Assembly: GCA_020853525.1 (NCBI GenBank)
Contig: JADYYS010000059.1
Coordinates: 1 to 64,000, forward strand
DNA from: Ardenticatenales bacterium
GTDB lineage: Bacteria; Chloroflexota; Anaerolineae; Epilineales; Epilineaceae
DNA length: 64,000 bases
Direction: 5' to 3'
Made by a program: the position numbers and the translations under genes. The notes beneath the pieces were generated by a model, which did not search any database, was not told the DNA's origin, and saw only the letters and a list, made by a program, of their open reading frames with translations. This document shows, in pieces, positions 1 through 10,200 of this stretch (position 1 is its first letter; each line of letters opens with the position of its first letter).

Positions 1-18
1 AGTCCGGGCGGGGGGGAG

Positions 19-50
19 CCGGGCCGGGGCGCCCATGCGCCCTGGCCCGG
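19..50. other. GC-rich hairpin near the left edge
   Basis: Two 14-nt arms (19-32 and 37-50) pair with one G-T type mismatch around a 4-nt CCAT loop. No T-run follows on either strand, so it may be a terminator or a REP-type palindrome. I see no gene in 1-191. Confidence 0.4.
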
Positions 51-191
51 ATCGCCATCGTCCGGAGACCGTTCTCCCTCCGACCCTACGTCACCTTCCG
101 GTTACACATCTTTCCCGACGCCCTCTGAGGATGCGCATCGTGGTCTTCGTCTACCCGCCGTCGAGCCGTTCCGTTTCGCTCGTGGGACCGT

Positions 192-431
192 TCACCCGGC
201 GTCCCGATCGGCCTGCGACGCCTTCGCCTGCCGCTGCACCGCCCGCTCGTACCCCTCGGCCAGCAGCGGCCGCACCGTCTCCTCGAACGTCGCCGCGCTT
301 GGGCAGAGCACGCAGGGCCACCCCTGCGGCGCATAGACCGGGTGCGGCATCAGCTGATCCAACGCCGTGAAATCGTGGCCGGTCTGGTCGAAGGTGTCGG
401 TAATGTACTGGGTGATCGAGTGTACGTCCAT
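192..431 (-). pseudogene. Shortened DUF6194-like protein, probable internal-deletion remnant
   Basis: A 79-residue reading frame starting MDVHSITQYITDTF. The first 14 residues resemble the start of DUF6194 proteins. From about residue 19 (HDFTALDQLMPHPVY, then CVLCPSAATFEETVRPLL) it resembles their C-terminus. The family is usually around 150 residues, so the middle appears to be missing in frame. The function of DUF6194 is unknown. An AGGAG lies about 13 nt before the ATG, rather far. I chose this ATG because upstream codons show no family similarity. It could be a degraded gene or a short expressed paralogue. The family assignment is from memory of the motif pattern. Confidence 0.5.
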
Positions 432-477
432 TGGCCGGACACTACTCCTATGTCGGAGACCCTTGCGTCCCGCTACG

Positions 478-849
478 TCACCCGAGCGGTTCACCGAACC
501 GGTTGCTGCCCCGCGTGCCTTCGGCAAACCCGTTGAAGTACAGCACGATCAGAACGCCGGCAAACGGAATCACTCCGGCGAGGATCCACCAGCCTGACTT
601 GTCGACATCGTGCCACCGCTTGACCGAGATGGCCAGACCCGTCCAAATCACCACGGCGGCGTAGCTGGCGAACAGCAGGAAGGCCACCATCCCCAGCGCC
701 GGCGTGTCCCCGCCGCGTACCGCCACCGCCATCCCGGCCCCGATTCCGGCGACCATGAGCCCCAGGATCGCCTCCACGACGACAAAGCTCCACCATTCCG
801 TCCGCCCAACACGTCCTTCGAGCGAGAAAAGCAGCCAACCCCAGTTCAT
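478..849 (-). CDS. DUF805 family membrane protein
   Basis: A 123-residue integral membrane protein. It begins MNWGWLLFSLEGRVGR and contains the DUF805 hallmarks: an early G-R-x-x-R/T-E-W-W segment, then a conserved V-K-R-W-H-D-x-D-K-S-G-W-W segment before the last hydrophobic stretch. About four hydrophobic segments are visible (residues 20-45, 50-72, 88-108 and a weak N-terminal one). The frame stays open upstream to 1110, but that part is low-complexity Gly/Arg and overlaps the divergent propeller gene, so the ATG at 849 is preferred. The biochemical role of DUF805 proteins is not established. Confidence 0.8.
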   Translation of the reverse strand: MNWGWLLFSLEGRVGRTEWWSFVVVEAILGLMVAGIGAGMAVAVRGGDTPALGMVAFLLFASYAAVVIWTGLAISVKRWHDVDKSGWWILAGVIPFAGVLIVLYFNGFAEGTRGSNRFGEPLG

Positions 850-933
850 GGGTGCCTCCGTGTTCGTCAGGTCGACTGCAACGCGGCCGCATAATACACG
901 CGGATTCACCCACCACCGCCCCGGAGCTCGCCC

Positions 934-3207
934 ATGCCCGGCCACGCCCCCGCCCGCCTCACCGCCCTTGCCACCGCCCTTGCCCTCGCTGGCGCCCTCC
1001 CCGCCGTCGCCCGTCCCGCCCGCAGCCCGACCGCCCTCCGCAGCCAGACCGCCATCGCCTCGGCTGTCGCGCGTGCCCCCTCCACCCGCTTCGTCCCCAA
1101 TCTCGGCCAATGGCCATCCGCCGTCCTCTACCGCGCCGAAACGCCCCGCGGCGCGCTCATCGTCACGGACTCATCGACGCGCGTCATTCCCGGCAAGCGC
1201 ATCCCCGGCGTGTCGCACTTCCTGCGCGGCCCCGACCCGGCCGCCTGGGTCACGAACGTCCCGGCATTCGACAGCCTGATGGTCCACGACGAACGTACGG
1301 GGACGGACGTCGTGCTCGACGGTGATCCATCGGGCCCATTTGCGAGCCTGTTCGATATCCCAACCGGCGTCGTGATGGACGTCGCAATCGACGTCACGAC
1401 GAGTGTCGCGACGGACGCCGCAAGCCGCATCGCCCCCGACCTATCCCTCTCCCCCACCTTCGCCACCACCCCCACCCTCGCCTACAGCACCTACCTCGGC
1501 GGCCGCACGAGCGACCTCGCCCGCGGCATCGCGGTCGACGCCGACGGCAACGCGTACATCGTCGGGACGACGACATCGAACGACTTCCCGGCGTTCGGCG
1601 ACCGGCCCAGCGGCGGCGGCACCCCAGGCACGCCCGGCCCATTCCAAGGCGCCATCGGCAACAGCGGCAGCCTGCAGGACGCTTTCGTCACCAAGCTCGA
1701 CCCGACCGGCACACAGATCCTCTGGAGCACGTACCTCGGCGGCGTCCGCCAGGACGAGGCGTTCGATGTCGCCGTCGACGCCGCCGGGCGCGCCCACGTC
1801 ACCGGGTACACGACCTCGCCCGACTTCCCGACGGCCCGCCCCGTCCAGCCGTCCCTCCACCTTGCAGACGGGATCTGGTCGGGCGATGCGTTCTTCGCGC
1901 GCCTGTCCGCCGACGGCAGCGCGCTCGAGGTCGGCACGTTCTTCGGCGGCACGGGGCGCGATGTCGGCAAGGGGATCGCGCTCGGCCGCGACGGCGCGGC
2001 ATACATCGCCGGGTGGACGGGCTCGAACCTGCCGGCCGTAAACGCCGTCCACCCGCTGAACCGCGGCGTGCGGGACGCGTTCATCGCCAAGTACGCGCCC
2101 GAAGGCGATCGGCTGATCTTCACGACGCACCTCGGCGGTGCGGACGCCGACGAGGCGCGCGATATCGCCGTCGACGCCGCCGGCAACGCGACCATCGTCG
2201 GCAGCACGATCTCGCTCAACCTGCGGACGACCTCGCCCTTCCAGAGCACGCGCCACGGTGACAGCGACGCCTTCGTCGCCCGCCTGAACGCCGACCTGAC
2301 CGCCTTCGGCTACGCCACGTACCTGGGCGGCCGCGGCGCGGACCAGGCCGTCGCCGTCGCCGTGGATGCCGCCGGACAGGCGACCGTCCTCGGCCGCACG
2401 GACTCGCCCGACTTCCCGCGCGCCGATCCGCTCCAGCCGACGCGCGCCGGACCGACGGATCTCTTCGTCACCCGTTTCACCGCGGACGGCAGCGCGCTGA
2501 CGTACAGCACGTACCTCGGCGGCAATGGCGACGAGGGCGGCTGCGTCCAGGACGAGAACTTTCGCGACCTCGCGACGCCCACGCCGGACGGCCGCGGCAT
2601 CCGTTACCTCGAGGGCAGCAAGTTCACGGACGGCCCGTCCGCCGCCCTCGCCCTCGACGCCGAAGGCCGCGCGATCGTCGTCAGCTGCACCAGCTCGGGC
2701 AACGTGCCGACCCTCCGCCCTCTCCAGGACCGCCGCCGCGGCGCCTTCGACCTCCTCGTGGTTGTCCTCCGCCCCGACGGCGGCGCCCTCGACTTCGCCA
2801 CCTACCTCGGCGGCCGCGGCATGAACGTCGCCCGCGCCGCCGCGCTGGGGCCGGACGGCGGCATCCACGTGGTTGGCCAGACAGATGCCAGCGACTTCCC
2901 GCTCGCACCCGCCGCCGGCGCGCTGGACGACGCCCGCGCCGGCACGGACGATGCGTTCGCGCTGAAGATCGGCGCCGTGCCCGACCTCGTCGTCCCGACC
3001 GCCGTCCTGCCGACCCCCACCGCGACGCCGCCCGCGCCGCCGACAGCGACGTCCGCGCCCCCATCCGCGACACCCGCGCCGACCGACCCGCCGTCGCCGA
3101 CCGTCGCGACGCCGACGCCCAGCCCGATCGCGACGATCGAGGCGACGCCGACGACGACGGGAGGCGGCGGGCGGCTGTGGCTGCCGCTGGCGGAGCGATC
3201 CCCGTGA
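934..3207 (+). CDS. Secreted SBBP-repeat beta-propeller protein with Thr/Pro tail
   Basis: 757 residues. An N-terminal signal peptide (TALATALALAGALPAVA) is followed by a domain beginning FVPNLGQWPSAVLYRAE, the type that often precedes SBBP repeats. Seven SBBP repeats follow from about residue 185 to 680. Each carries S-T-Y-L-G-G, then I-A-V-D-A-x-G-x-A-Y-I-x-G-x-T and a D-F-P, which fits one seven-bladed propeller. A Thr/Pro/Ala-rich linker (about 690-740) leads to the tail GGRLWLPLAERSP. A similar 'linker plus L-P-L/I' end occurs in the FG-GAP protein at 30220. Probable role: exported, surface-exposed binding protein; ligand unknown. A weak GGAG precedes the ATG. Confidence 0.85.
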   Translation: MPGHAPARLTALATALALAGALPAVARPARSPTALRSQTAIASAVARAPSTRFVPNLGQWPSAVLYRAETPRGALIVTDSSTRVIPGKRIPGVSHFLRGPDPAAWVTNVPAFDSLMVHDERTGTDVVLDGDPSGPFASLFDIPTGVVMDVAIDVTTSVATDAASRIAPDLSLSPTFATTPTLAYSTYLGGRTSDLARGIAVDADGNAYIVGTTTSNDFPAFGDRPSGGGTPGTPGPFQGAIGNSGSLQDAFVTKLDPTGTQILWSTYLGGVRQDEAFDVAVDAAGRAHVTGYTTSPDFPTARPVQPSLHLADGIWSGDAFFARLSADGSALEVGTFFGGTGRDVGKGIALGRDGAAYIAGWTGSNLPAVNAVHPLNRGVRDAFIAKYAPEGDRLIFTTHLGGADADEARDIAVDAAGNATIVGSTISLNLRTTSPFQSTRHGDSDAFVARLNADLTAFGYATYLGGRGADQAVAVAVDAAGQATVLGRTDSPDFPRADPLQPTRAGPTDLFVTRFTADGSALTYSTYLGGNGDEGGCVQDENFRDLATPTPDGRGIRYLEGSKFTDGPSAALALDAEGRAIVVSCTSSGNVPTLRPLQDRRRGAFDLLVVVLRPDGGALDFATYLGGRGMNVARAAALGPDGGIHVVGQTDASDFPLAPAAGALDDARAGTDDAFALKIGAVPDLVVPTAVLPTPTATPPAPPTATSAPPSATPAPTDPPSPTVATPTPSPIATIEATPTTTGGGGRLWLPLAERSP

Positions 3208-3321
3208 TCGCGCCCTTCGCGGCCGCGCCGGACGGTTTGTCCGCCGCCAGGGCCGTACGATCGATGAGCAGCGGACGATGAGCAGCGGAGAGAGGACCGT
3301 TTCCCGAACCGGAGGACCACG

Positions 3322-3741
3322 ATGTCAAGCGAGCAGAAGGCGATGTCCGCGGCCGTCCTGAACGATGTGTACGCGGCCGGCAACATGGACCGGATCCCGG
3401 CGTTGTTCCATGAGCGCTACGTCCAGAAGCCGTACGGCTTCTCCGGCCACGACGGCGTGCGTCGCCACGCCGCGGCGTGGCGGACGGCGTTCCCCGACTT
3501 GGCGCTCGAGCTCGTCGACCAGATCGAGGAAGGAGACGGCGTCGTGAACCTCGTCTTCCTGACCGGCACGCACGACGGGCTGCTCCACGACCACGTCGCG
3601 CCGACGGGCCGGTCCGTCGCCGTGATGGCGATCGTCCTCTACCGCTTCGAGCACGGGCGGATCGTCGAGGGCGTCGTCCTGCTCGACGAGCTCGCGCTCT
3701 ACCAGCAGCTTGGCGTCGTCGGGACGCCGGTGTGGGGCTGA
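3322..3741 (+). CDS. SnoaL-like / ester cyclase family protein
   Basis: 139 residues with the SnoaL-like NTF2 fold pattern: an N-terminal helix (VLNDVYAAGNMDRIPALFHERYV), the G-x-D-G-V-R-R segment, F-P-D-L-A-L-E-L-V-D, and a final I-V-E-G-V-V-L-L-D-E strand. Family members include polyketide cyclases, but most are uncharacterised; no catalytic assignment can be made here. A GGAGG (about 3311) lies at good spacing before the ATG. It stands alone, with no neighbouring pathway genes. Confidence 0.8.
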   Translation: MSSEQKAMSAAVLNDVYAAGNMDRIPALFHERYVQKPYGFSGHDGVRRHAAAWRTAFPDLALELVDQIEEGDGVVNLVFLTGTHDGLLHDHVAPTGRSVAVMAIVLYRFEHGRIVEGVVLLDELALYQQLGVVGTPVWG

Positions 3742-3956
3742 GGCGGAAGCAGGTCACCTAGTTTCCAGGTCACCGAATGTGAACGGCAGCCTCCGGTGAA
3801 TTGGATCACGGCGACATTCCAGTCGGACGGTTCGCGCCGATGGGCGCCATCCAGTTGCCTCGCCACCCGGTTCGCACTACGCTCCCGCCTCGCGTCACCC
3901 GTCGCACGCCGTCGTGGCGCGCACGTCATCCGACACGACCTACGGAGGCAACGCAC

Positions 3957-4196
3957 ATGTGGTGGATCATCGCCGGCCCGATCGGCGGCTTTCTGGCCGG
4001 CTGGTTCCTCAAAGGCGACAAGAAGTTCGACCTCGTCGACGTCGTCATCGGCCTCCTCGGCGGCTTCTTCTGCGGCTGGCTCTTCACATGGGCCGTCGGC
4101 ACCGGCCTGTTCGGCCAGGTGATCAGCGCGTTCCTCGGCTCCATCGTCCTCGTGTGGCTGTACGAGAAGTTCTCGGGCAAGCGGATCAACATGTAA
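3957..4196 (+). CDS. GlsB/YeaQ/YmgE-type small membrane protein
   Basis: A 79-residue protein with three hydrophobic segments: the MWWIIAGPIGGFLAGWF start, a V-V-I-G-L-L-G-G-F-F-x-G-W-L-F middle and a V-I-S-A-F-L-G-S-I-V-L-V-W-L end. This is the layout of the transglycosylase-associated (GlsB/YeaQ) family, often linked to envelope stress. The central segment normally carries the glycine motif seen here. ACGGAGG sits 8 nt before the ATG. The gene is followed by a strong hairpin and faces the giant surface gene tail to tail. Confidence 0.8.
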   Translation: MWWIIAGPIGGFLAGWFLKGDKKFDLVDVVIGLLGGFFCGWLFTWAVGTGLFGQVISAFLGSIVLVWLYEKFSGKRINM

Positions 4197-4231
4197 AGGT
4201 CGTCCGGCCGCAACGGGCGTCGGTACGCGAA

Positions 4232-4261
4232 ACGGGCCGGTCCCTTTGGGGACCGGCCCGT
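4232..4261. terminator. Rho-independent terminator between convergent genes
   Basis: A perfect 13-bp stem (arms 4232-4244 and 4249-4261) with a TTTG loop. Read on the minus strand it is followed by a short T-run, so it probably ends the giant surface operon. It may also act on the plus strand. Confidence 0.75.
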
Positions 4262-4280
4262 GATTGTGTGACCTCTTCGC

Positions 4281-7200
4281 CTACGGACCGCAGTTCGGCG
4301 GCGCTTCGAGCAGGAAGTGGTCGAAGAGCGGGAAGCTCTGGTAGGCCTTGCTCTCGTCGCCCGGGATGTCCGGGTCGCCGAGCACGGCACCGATCCGTTC
4401 GATCCCGACGGCGCCGAGGCCCACAAGGTTGCGGACGAAGCGGCCCTGCGCGTCGAAGACGTCGTGCTCCCAGAACGTGGCGCTGACGACGATGCTGCCG
4501 AGGAAGCTCGGCCGGACCCAGCCCCAGCTGTCGATGTTGATGTACTCGACCTGCTTCTCGCCCAGCTTCTCGCAGACGAAGTCGATCAGCCCGTTCTGGT
4601 CGTACAGGAAGATCGCGAAGTCCGTGAAGCCCGGCTTGGGAACGAGGTTGGCGATGCCGATCTCGGTGCTCACGCCGCGGTTGCGCTTGGCGACCATCGG
4701 CAGGGCGAAGACCGCCGAGCCGCTCGCCACGCCGCCCTTGCCGTTGCCGAGCTGCCAGTCGTAGATCGTCTCGGTAGCCGCGTTGTAGGCCACCGCTTCG
4801 CGCCGCTCGCTGCGAGCCGGATCGCTGAAGCGCTCGAGGATGACGACGCTTTGGATGCGCGGCGGATCCACGATGTGGGCGCCCGGTGTCCACCACTCCT
4901 GGCTCTCGGCGCGGGCCGTGCCCGTCCAGTTTCCCGGCAGGCCGGCGATGACCGGCAGGAAGTACGACTGGCTGCCGCGCGGGCAGATCCAGTCCACCAA
5001 CGTCTGCTTGATCCCGCCGCCGAAGTCCAGGAAGTAGACCTTCACCTTGGCCGCCACCGTGGCGGAGAGGTTCTGGACCTGGATCGCCGTGTCCCAGCCC
5101 ATGTACTCGTTGTAGATGAGCGGCGCGTAGTTCACCTGGTCGCCCAGCGTGAACTCGAGCGCGTCGATGTCGGCCGGGATCCCGACGTAGCTCGTGAAGT
5201 GGTTCGGTCCCATCGTGTCAACGACGACGCCGAGCGGCTGGCTGGCACGGATCCAGGCGCTGCCGATCCAACCGGCCCCGACGACGGTGGCCGGGTCGAA
5301 ATCGACAGTCTCGCCGCGCGACAGCTGGATCACGTCGCCGAGGATCGGGCGCAGGCAGTTGTCCTGGTCCTTGAACCAGATCTCGAGGCTGGTGCAGAGC
5401 TCGCCCGAGTTCTGGATGTGGAGGATGGTGTTCAGCCCGGCGTTGCCGGAAACGATGTAGGGCGCATAGCTCGTGAAGCCGCCGGAGACCGGATCGTACG
5501 CGCCCTCGAGGTCGCTCGACACGCCCTCGTACGCCGCGTGGTTCGTGCGGTTCGGGTCGACCGGATCCGGGCAGCCGCGGTTCACGACCACCGCCAGCGG
5601 CTCGCCGGCGAACTTGCTGAAGTCGTAGCCGTCGTACGTGCCGCGCTTGCGGTAGGCGATGTCGAAGATGAGCCAGTTCAGGTCGCTGCCGACGACGGAC
5701 TCGTAGATCCGCTCGCACACCAGGCGCCCGAAGGCCACCGGCTGACCCGGCTGCTCCTCGACGATCGCGGCCGAGAGCGAGTAGACGACGGCGCTGTTCG
5801 CACCCGGCGGGATCTGGCTGTTCGCGAAGCTCCAGGCGCTGCCGGGACGGAGCAGACCGCTGCACTCCACCTTCAGCGGCCCGGCCGCCTGCGGCGGGCA
5901 GAAGCCGGCCTCGCCCCAGACGACGAGGACCGGGATCGTATCCCTGTCGCCGACGTTCTGGACCTGGATCCAGGTCTCGCACGTCTCGCCGCCGAGGATC
6001 GGCAGCTGCAGCCTGAAGTCGACGCCGACGCACGGCACCTCGATCCGCACGCTGTCCGTGTCCGTGACGATCGGCAGGCACGACAGGTCCGTCCGGCCCG
6101 AGTTCACCGGGTTCGCGCTGACCTCGACGACGTCGACGGCGTTGCCGCACTCACGCGTCAGGTGCGGCACCGTGACCTGCCGGCGCACGGTCTCGCCGGG
6201 CGCGACGGGCACCTTCGGATCGACGCCGAAGCGGATCGTGTCCGTGAAGATGATGGTCGGCATCGTCGAGCGCGAGCGGAGCGTGTCGGTGATGCGGATG
6301 TCGTCCAAGTACGTCGTGCCGGTGTTCGTGATCTCGAAGCAGAACGTCACCGGCTGACCGGCCTCGTTGATCACCGGCAGGTCGGCGCCCGGGCAGATCC
6401 CGTCGAACGACACCGTCTTGTCGATCTCGATGGACGGGCAGGCGACGGTCGTCGACTCGACGGCCCGGTTGTTCGCGCCGTTCCGGTCGATCGTCGGGGT
6501 GCGCGGCGCCGTGGGCGGCGTGCCGTTCGGTCCCTGCGCCGGGCCGGTGTTCACCAGCGGCCAGACGGCGTCGTTGCGCCGCGTTTCGATGCCCACGGTG
6601 TTTGCGAAGACCGAGCCGCACTTGGCGGCCTGACGGACCATCGCCATGAGCTGGATCGTGACGCTCTCGCGCGTGTTCAACCGGCCGAGCTGCGGCACGC
6701 CGGCGTTGTTCACGCCGTTGCCGACGCGGATCGTGATCCGCCCGTCGTCCCGCACCTCGACGATCTCACCGGCGGACACCGTGACGTCCACCTGCGCCGG
6801 ATCGACCGCCAGGGCGTCGATCGGCAGCTGGTCGACGACGAACACCTCGGCCGCGTCCGACGGGCCGTTGTTGGTGGCGACGATCTGGTACGTGACCATC
6901 CCGCCCGGCGTCACCGGATCGCACGTCAGGAAGTCGCCGAAGATGTCCGTCTTCGTGATCGCCAGATCCGCCTCGGCGATGATCCGGGTCCGTTCGGTGT
7001 CGCGGTTGTTCTGCCGCCGGAAGTCGGTCGTGGATGTCGTCAGGAAGGCCGTGTTGCGGGCGATCACACCCGCCTCGCTGTTCAGCGGCCCGGCGGACTG
7101 GACGTTGGCCGCGTCCAGGACGTAGCCGGCATCGACGATCGTGACGAGGTCGAAGCCGTAGCCGACACCCGGCGTCAGCGTGCCGACACCGCCGCTGAAG

Positions 7201-10200
7201 ATCGTCTCGTTGTGCGCCTTGAGCTGCACGAGCGTGACGACGTTCGTGACGGCGTTGTACGCGCACACCGCCACGTCGTCCGGGTCGAGCGGCTCGCAGC
7301 GCAGGAAGCGCTCGCCCGTCAGGCCCGGCTGCTTGAAGTCCAGCGTATCGGTCAGGACGACGCTAACGGCCGTCGATGGTCCGGCGTTGCCGAACGTGAT
7401 CCGGTAGCGGTGCTCGTTGCCGGCGATCGCCAGGTCGGGCTCGATGCTGCGGTCCAGGCGCGGCTCGGCCGGCACGTCGACCTTCTGCAGGAAGCCGTTC
7501 GCGTCGCCGAACGGCCCGCCGTCGCCCGGCCCGCCGATGTCGGCGACCGCGTTGACGGTGGTGTTGTTGCACGCCTGGTTGTTCGTCGCAAGCGGATCGC
7601 CCGTGAGCGTGAGTGTCGGCGGCGGCGGTGGGAGCGGCCCAGGGGCGGCCGGCGGCGAGGCCGGCGCGAAGAGCGCATCGACGCAGTTCTGGAGGACCGT
7701 GTTGTTCGCCACGGCGCGGTCGACGAGGACGAACAGGCTGAACGTCCGCCGCTCCCCGGGCAGCATGTCGCCGACGGTGCAGTAGAGCGTGCCGCCGTTC
7801 ACCTCGTCGGGCCGGCAGTCCACGCCTGCGTCCGTGTGGAGGTACGTCACGCCCGCCGGCAGGATATCGCGCAGCGTGACGTTGCGCGACAGGCTCGGAC
7901 CGGCGTTCTGTACGGACAGCTCGTAGCGCAGGATGAGGCCGGCGGTCACGCGGTTCGCCTGGTCGGCGATCGTGAAGCGCGCGTTCGGCACGTCGTAGCC
8001 CGTGACGTTCTGTCCGGTCGCCGTCTTGCTCGTCGAGAGGTCGGCCGACGAGAGGACCGCCGTCTGGACGTGGGCGTGGTTGTTGGCGGTCGTCGGGTCG
8101 AAGACGTCGGAACGGACTTCGACGTCGTTCTCGAGAATGGAGCCGGGCGCGACGGACGGGTCGACGAGGACGTCGAAGACGATCGTCGCACCGCGCCGCA
8201 GCGCGGAGTCCACGCCCAGGAGCGTGCCGATGCCGCACGTGAGCTGGTCGACCGGGCTGCCGGACGTGCCGGTCTGGCAGGCAGTCGCCGGCAGCTGCGG
8301 CAGGTTGTCGACGTTCACGCGTACGGTGTTCGGCAGAACGGTGACGCCGGCGGGCAGGCGGTCGGTGACGATGACGTTCTCGGCGTCGGACGGGCCGCCG
8401 TTCTGGACGCGGACGGTGTAGCGAATCCGGCGCCCCGCGGTGACCTGCGTGGCCGAGCCGCTGTAGAACGGCGCCTCGGGCAGGACGGGCAGGGGCGCCT
8501 GGGTGTTCAGGATGCGGCCGGCTTGGCCGTTCGCCTGCACCTCACCGAGCGCCGTCTTCGTCACCGACAGGTTGGCGACGTCGGTGATCTCGTGCAACAC
8601 CTCGGCGTGGTTGGTGGCCGGATCGATCTCGTTGGACGTCGAGACGACGTCGGCGACGTTGCGGATGTCCTGCGCCTGCCGGAAACGGACGCGCATCGTC
8701 ACGATCCAGCGGCCGGTGTTCGGCGGGCCGTCGGCCAGCAGGACGCCGAGCTGCGGGATGCCGAACGCGGGCGTGAGAACCTGCGTGAGCGTGCAGTCCA
8801 CCTGCAGGCGCTGGCCGATGAGCGGGATGCCGCTGGGCTCGAGGACGCCGAACGGCGGCACGGGCGGCAGGGCCGGGGGCCACGGCGTGCCGGCGAGCAC
8901 GTTCGTCTCGGTCGCTCCGGCTGCGGTCAGGCTGCGGCACGTCGCCGGGCGATCGGAGGTGATGTCGATCAGATCGAACTGCTCAGCGGCCTGCAGCACG
9001 TCCTTCAGCGCCACGCCCTCGCCGAAGCTCGGGCCGTGGTTGTCCACGATGACCGTGTACGTGAGGATCTGGCCGGCGCGCACGCGGCCCTCGTTCGTGC
9101 CGAACTTCGAGATCGTGAGGTCGACGAACGACTCCACGTAGTTCTTGGCGAAGGCGGTGTTGTTGGCCGTCACCGGATCGCCGAGTGAGGTCACGCTCGT
9201 CACGGAGACGTTGTTCGTGATCGTCGTGCCGGACGGGATGTTCGGCCGCACGAGCGCCCAGATGTCGAAGCTGCGCGTCTGGCCGCTGGGCAGCAGGCCG
9301 ATGGCGCACGACAGGACCTGCGGCACGGCCGGGGCGTTCGTGATGACGCACATCGGCTGGAGGGTGTCGATCTCGTAGATCACTTCCGGCGGCAGCGTGT
9401 CCGTGACGACGACGTTCTGTGCGTCGGATGGACCGTTGTTCGTCACGAACACGGTGTACTTCACCTGGCGGCCGGCGGCGATCTTCACCGGGTCGACGAC
9501 CTTCGTGACGGCGACATCCGCCTGGGTCTGGACCGGCACGGACACGAGCGAGCTGTTGTTGGCCGGGTTGCAGTCGGGCGTCACGTCGCTGGCCACGGTG
9601 GCGGTGTTCGCCAGCGGACCGGCGGGAATGCTCGGCAACACGACGGTGTTGATGAACACGCGCCGTCCACCGACGGGCGGCTCGCCGACCGGCACCTCGA
9701 AGAGCGAGCAGATCACCTCGTGCGCGCCTTCTGCGTACGTGCACAGTTCGCGGCCGCTCTGGTTCTCGATGCGCGCGCTGACGAATCGCAGCGAGCTGGG
9801 CAGCCGGTCGCGAACGATGACGGACCGCGCGTTGGACGGCCCGGCGTTGGCGATGACGAGCTCGTAGCTGAGCTCGCGGCCGGCGATGACCGGGCTCGGC
9901 GTCGCGAGCTTGACGATCGAGAGGTCGGCGACCTCGGTCACGGCCGTGATCTGCGTGACGAAGTTGTCGTCCTGGAACGGGTCGATGTTGTCCGAGGCCG
10001 TCCAGGCGCTGTTGGCGATCACGTTCGTGCCCGACAGCCCGACGTAGCCGGCATCCACGCGCGCCACGATCGTCACCGTGCCGGACGTGCCGGCGGCGAG
10101 GGACGCGAAGACGCAGCGTGCCGGGTCGGCCGGGTTGCCCGGCGTTCCGGCATGACAGCCGGCGGCCGAACCGCCCGGGCCGACGCCGGCGATCGAGACG

